NCBI GenBank assembly: GCA_963783095.1 | Contig: CAWAMR010000016.1 | Span: 248,001-312,000, forward strand | Source of the DNA: CAWAMR01 sp963783095 | Lineage (GTDB): Bacteria > Planctomycetota > Planctomycetia > Gemmatales > Gemmataceae | Length of the DNA stretch: 64,000 bases | Reading direction: 5' to 3' | Shown here: piece by piece, positions 60,741-64,000 of the stretch | Layout of the letters: each line of letters opens with the position of its first letter | Position numbering within the stretch: the first letter of the stretch is position 1 | Notes under the pieces: generated by a model | The model's database searches: none | Told to the model about the DNA's origin: nothing | Seen by the model: only the letters and a program-made list of their open reading frames with translations | Made by a program: the position numbers and the translations under genes

Positions 60741-62800
60741 CTACTTCTTTGCTTCTGGTTTTTTCGTTGGTGCATCGCTTCGATTCAACGACTCGGCGTA
60801 CTTTTTCGCTTCCTGCGTGCCGGCGAAGGTTCTCAAAACCTCCAGCCAGCCCGCTCGTTTGTCTTGCTGCCTGGCGAGACCACCCGACACCAGTTTCTTC
60901 TCGCTTTCCGTGGGTAATCGACCCATTGTCGCCGTTGCCAGCGCTTCGAGGATTTGTTCCTCCGATCGGTTTTCCTTCAGAAGTTGATCGAGCAACTTCA
61001 CAACCTGTTCCGGCAAGGCCTGGCCTTCATGCCGCGATAGCAGCAGTTGCCGAACCACCATTGGCTGGACACTCCGAACATCGAGGACGCGCCAGACTAT
61101 CTCGGTTTCTGCCAACATCTTCTTTTTCCAACTATCGCCGAGCTTCTTGGCAAGCGCGGGATCTTTCAACAACAAGTCGAGCAACTTCTCATTCTTTTTG
61201 GGATCTTTGTCCGCTTTGAAGTACTCCACTTCCAAAAGTGTTGGTGGGGTTCCACGGGCATCCTGGCAAACTCGATTCAAGAATTTCAGATCTTCGACCG
61301 CGTTTTTCTGATCTGCGGGCGAATGATCTTTTACAACAACCTTCATCCACTGTTCATATGCCTGTTGCATTTGAACCTGGTAAAGCAATCGTTCGGTCAG
61401 CTTCTGCTGAGCTTTATCCGAGGGGTCTTTGAGCCAGTCCTTGAGTTGTGCGGGGGTTGGAGGCACGCCTTTCACATCGAGGTAGAGCCGACGAAGTTTT
61501 TCCGCGAGATCGCTTTGGCTTGCGGCGCGGTGTTGGTTTTCACCAGATCCGCCACCGGGTAAACGCGAATTGCCTTCTCATAAATCGCCTGTGCCTCGAC
61601 TCGTCGTGCCAAGTCGGATTTTATATCGTCCTGGACATGTGAGAATTCAATCTCAGTCAGCGCATCGAAGAATGCCTTCTCGCGCTGCCGGGCTAGCGCC
61701 TCTTTTTCCGCCAAGAGGAACTCCGTCACATTCGATCGCTTATTGGGATCGGGATCGAGAACGAAGTAACCCAATTCCACCTCGGTGGCCTGGTTGCGCC
61801 GTAAATCCAGGCAGAGGCGTTTCAGATACTCGCGGTCATCGAGTTTTCGACCGGGGGACTTTAGACTCGGCGGTCGAGAGGAAACAGCCGGTGGGCCGTT
61901 TGCCGGCGGCGAGGGTCCGGGTTCGGTGCCTGCCCTTGCAGCTGCGCGAAAGCTGCCAGTTATGAAGAGGACTGTCGCCAAGAACCAGCAAGTCACCGTT
62001 CGTAGTTTACTCAGGAACATCATTCGCATAACTCCTTCAGAAAGTGCAACAACCTCTGCAGAAATCGTTGTCGCCGGCGCATTTTGGGAGATTGTCCCGC
62101 CCGCCAGTTGGGCCGTCGAAAGGATTCGATTCATGGGGACTATCGCATGTGCAGAGTGCGTCGTCAGGAGAGAAGCTAATGCGCCCGCAGAGAGAACGAT
62201 ACCCCTTCTGCTCAACTGGACAACGAGCAATTTTCTCGCGGACATAAGGCGACCGACCAGAGTAGTCGGGGGAAGATTCAATTGTCTGGCAACTTCGCGC
62301 TGAGGCCGGCCCTCGAGGTCGCAAAGCACAATCGCCAAACGCAACTTGTCTGGAAGTTGGGCCAACTCTTCATCCAAAATAGGCTGGACATCGTTCCATA
62401 TTTCCGGGGGCAATATTTCGGGGTGCGGCATGGCAAGCACCTGCTTTTCCTTCGATCGGTAGCGAGTGAGTTTGGCTCGGGCCCGCAGTGCGGTGCGATG
62501 TGCCACACCATAAAGCCAGTTACCGACCTGTTCTTGAGGGCGAATAGAACTTGCCCGGCGAGCGAGAACCAGAAACACTGCTTGCAAGGCATCTTCGGCA
62601 ATATGCTGATCGCCAATGACGCGGCGACATACAGCGAAGACCATGGAGGCGTGTCTGCGAACCAAGGAGGTGAAGGCCGTTTCGCTGCGTTCGCGGATGA
62701 ATTGTTTCAGAAGTTGACCGTCGCTCATCCCCGCGCCGTCGAGTATCAACGCCGAGGTTCGCAGGTAGGGAATGTAGTTCTGGAAGGATCGATGCGACAT
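60741..62800 (-). CDS. ECF sigma factor fused to a membrane helix and DUF1549-like extension (one frameshift)
   Basis: The N-terminal 190 residues are a sigma-70 ECF factor: region 2 (HASMVFAVCRRVIGDQHIAE, DALQAVFLVLARRASSI) and region 4 (LPDKLRLAIVLCDLEGRPQR, EVARQLNLPPTTLVGRLMSA). A membrane helix (TVTCWFLATVLFITGSF) follows near residue 285. The extension has REYLKRLCLDLRRNQATEVE and, after a frame change near 61480, GVPPTPAQLKDWLKDPSDKA and ATMGRLPTESEKKLVSGGLA. These resemble DUF1549 pieces (YLDLxGxPPTPxExxxFLxD). No anti-sigma gene is adjacent, so the membrane-tethered tail may control activity. Confidence 0.8.
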
Positions 62801-62878
62801 TCGACAAACTCCTCAAAAAGCACTCTGCTCAAGAAGTTATTGTCTGCAAATCGATCTGCGCTCCGAAGAATTGAGATT

Positions 62879-63646
62879 TTATGGCGCAATCGCAGGGGCT
62901 TGTATAGCGAGTCGAAGGTAGTCACTTGCCCTGTCTTGCCACAAACCCCGCGCTTTCGCCCTGCGGTTCGGCCAGTTCACTAGGTTCAGATGATCGGCAT
63001 TCCAGACTTCGCACGATTCGCCATACTCAGCGGATGTCACTGAAACCACGCCATCATTGGGTCCCTCATTCTCTCGAACAATCCACGAAGGAAAGAGCCA
63101 TTGCAACCCGAGAAGCGGTCGATTGCACTGACCTGCCACCGATCGATACTGTACCCCAGGCGCATCGACTACTTCTTCGTTGAACCGCTGACAACTTTCC
63201 GTCGTCAGATCGTAGAAAGCCTCGGTGGAAATCCCCATCCATCTGAAAAGAGGTGTGAGCAGCCAAGATAGGTGTCGAATGCCCCAATCCGCGAACGGAG
63301 TTCCGCGATGGGGCGTGCCGACCGTCGTCAAGGCGGATACGTGGTTTTCCATGCCCAGCTGTGAGATCATGTAGCGCGCATCCAGGCCACCCATGCTGTG
63401 ACCGATAATATGAACTCGCTCCGACGGGAAGGTTTCTTTGATATGACGGCGCAGTTCTGCCGCTCGTTTCGCGACACCTCGCGTCAAGCTGAGGCGGGGT
63501 GCAGAAACGCGGTAACCTGCCGAGCGCAATTCCTCAGTGATCCCAGGGAAATAGCGTTTGACGTTCCAGGGACCGACATGCAGTTGATCGAAGCCGAGCA
63601 GCCCGTGAACCAATACGATAGGGGCATGCAGATTCAAAACATCCAT
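62879..63646 (-). CDS. alpha/beta-hydrolase lipase (triacylglycerol lipase-like)
   Basis: Intact 255-residue lipase. The oxyanion/N-terminal motif is IVLVHGLLGFDQL; the nucleophile elbow is VHIIGHSMGGLDARYM (S84). The catalytic Asp is likely in ENEGPNDGVVSVTSAEYG and the His in NADHLNLVNW. There is no signal peptide, so it may be cytoplasmic, or export may be lost. It is divergent from the oxidoreductase gene. The 78 bases to the sigma gene hold no element. Confidence 0.85.
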   Translation of the reverse strand: MDVLNLHAPIVLVHGLLGFDQLHVGPWNVKRYFPGITEELRSAGYRVSAPRLSLTRGVAKRAAELRRHIKETFPSERVHIIGHSMGGLDARYMISQLGMENHVSALTTVGTPHRGTPFADWGIRHLSWLLTPLFRWMGISTEAFYDLTTESCQRFNEEVVDAPGVQYRSVAGQCNRPLLGLQWLFPSWIVRENEGPNDGVVSVTSAEYGESCEVWNADHLNLVNWPNRRAKARGLWQDRASDYLRLAIQAPAIAP

Positions 63647-63750
63647 ACTTATAACCGTGTAAAACGGATTTCCAATTCGTGAGTTTTTGGGGGTAGCAGG
63701 CGGAAACCCAGTATCACTATATCTTCACACAAACTAAACAAGAGGTAAAC

Positions 63751-64000
63751 ATGAGTTTTGTAAAGGCGCAGCCGGGCGTAACTCGGATTGGCTGGGTCGG
63801 CACGGGGGTTATGGGCCGATGGATGTGCCAGCATCTCATCAACAAGGGCTATGCCGCGACCGTGTACAACCGCAGCAAGGATAAGGCTCAGCCGTTGCTC
63901 GACCTGGGGGCAAAATTCGCGCGCAACCCCTAAAGCCGTCGCCGAACAATCGGACGTCGTTTTCGCCATCGTCGGCTTCCCGCCCGACGTGCGCGAAGTG
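63751..64000 (+). CDS. NAD(P)-dependent beta-hydroxyacid dehydrogenase, N-terminal part (frameshifted, runs off right edge)
   Basis: 3-hydroxyisobutyrate dehydrogenase/GLYR1-like family. The Rossmann start TRIGWVGTGVMGRWMCQHLI (GxGxMG) and YAATVYNRSKDKAQPLLDLG are clear. A frame change near 63925 leads to KAVAEQSDVVFAIVGFPPDV at the right edge. Substrate cannot be told. AGAGGTAA lies before ATG 63751. Confidence 0.8.

Overview
The window looks like chromosomal DNA of a planctomycete, most likely near the Gemmataceae. The evidence is the mix of phylum-typical families: a DUF1559 prepilin-like protein with a small lipoprotein partner, a PSD1-type cytochrome (EF-hand, PSCyt1, DUF1549, DUF1553) followed by a Tat-exported DUF1501 protein, a BBP7-like outer-membrane protein, a TIGR02996 leucine-rich-repeat protein, a PEP-CTERM protein, and an ECF sigma factor with a long C-terminal extension. 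No rRNA, tRNA, CRISPR array or replication origin was recognised. About half of the larger genes need one to five frameshift corrections while others (aminotransferase, moeA, DUF255, dsbD, DUF1501, lipase) are fully open. This pattern fits an indel-rich assembly better than real gene decay, so most broken genes are annotated here as one gene over their whole span.

Layout. 0-2.3 kb: RND efflux pump and adaptor on the minus strand, with a perfect palindrome upstream. 2.6-8.1 kb: aminotransferase, moeA, two tiny lipoproteins, tsaB, an RNase H-like protein. 8.1-13.8 kb: a Tat-exported protein, then a two-gene McrBC-like module (coiled-coil AAA+ ATPase plus DUF2357 PD-(D/E)XK nuclease). 13.9-22 kb: DUF255, HEAT protein, DUF1559 pair, BBP7, PEP-CTERM, LRR protein. 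22.4-29.7 kb: a Gld-like ABC operon (ATPase, permease, GldG-like, DUF4340). 29.8-33.2 kb: small unknowns, a tartrate/isopropylmalate-type dehydrogenase, a lipoprotein. 33.6-36.6 kb: def, fmt, rsmB. 36.8-43.3 kb: a thiol-redox cluster (DsbD, a DsbD-alpha-like protein, two tandem thioredoxin-NHL proteins). 43.6-46 kb: BlaI/M56 sensor pair. 46-47.6 kb: a patch of truncated genes, including a toxin-like C-terminal module. 47.8-52 kb: PSD1/DUF1501 pair. 52-59.1 kb: accessory island with FHA, macro-domain and unknown proteins, an IS110-family transposase, duplicated gene remnants and a VapBC-like pair. 59.3-64 kb: ThuA-like protein, intergenic repeats, an ECF sigma fusion, a lipase and the start of an oxidoreductase.

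Several neighbours plausibly work together: the McrBC-like pair as a defence module, the ABC set as one membrane complex, DsbD with the thioredoxin-NHL proteins in extracytoplasmic thiol chemistry, BlaI with the M56 protease as a sensor and repressor, and def-fmt-rsmB in translation.

Intergenic spaces are unusually rich in inverted repeats built from short repeated words, with a different word family in nearly every gap. The points most worth a second look are the McrBC-like pair, the stem at the 5' end of the IS110 transposase that would hide its ribosome binding site, the chimeric gene starts and remnants around that IS, and the sigma factor fused to a membrane segment and DUF1549-like repeats.
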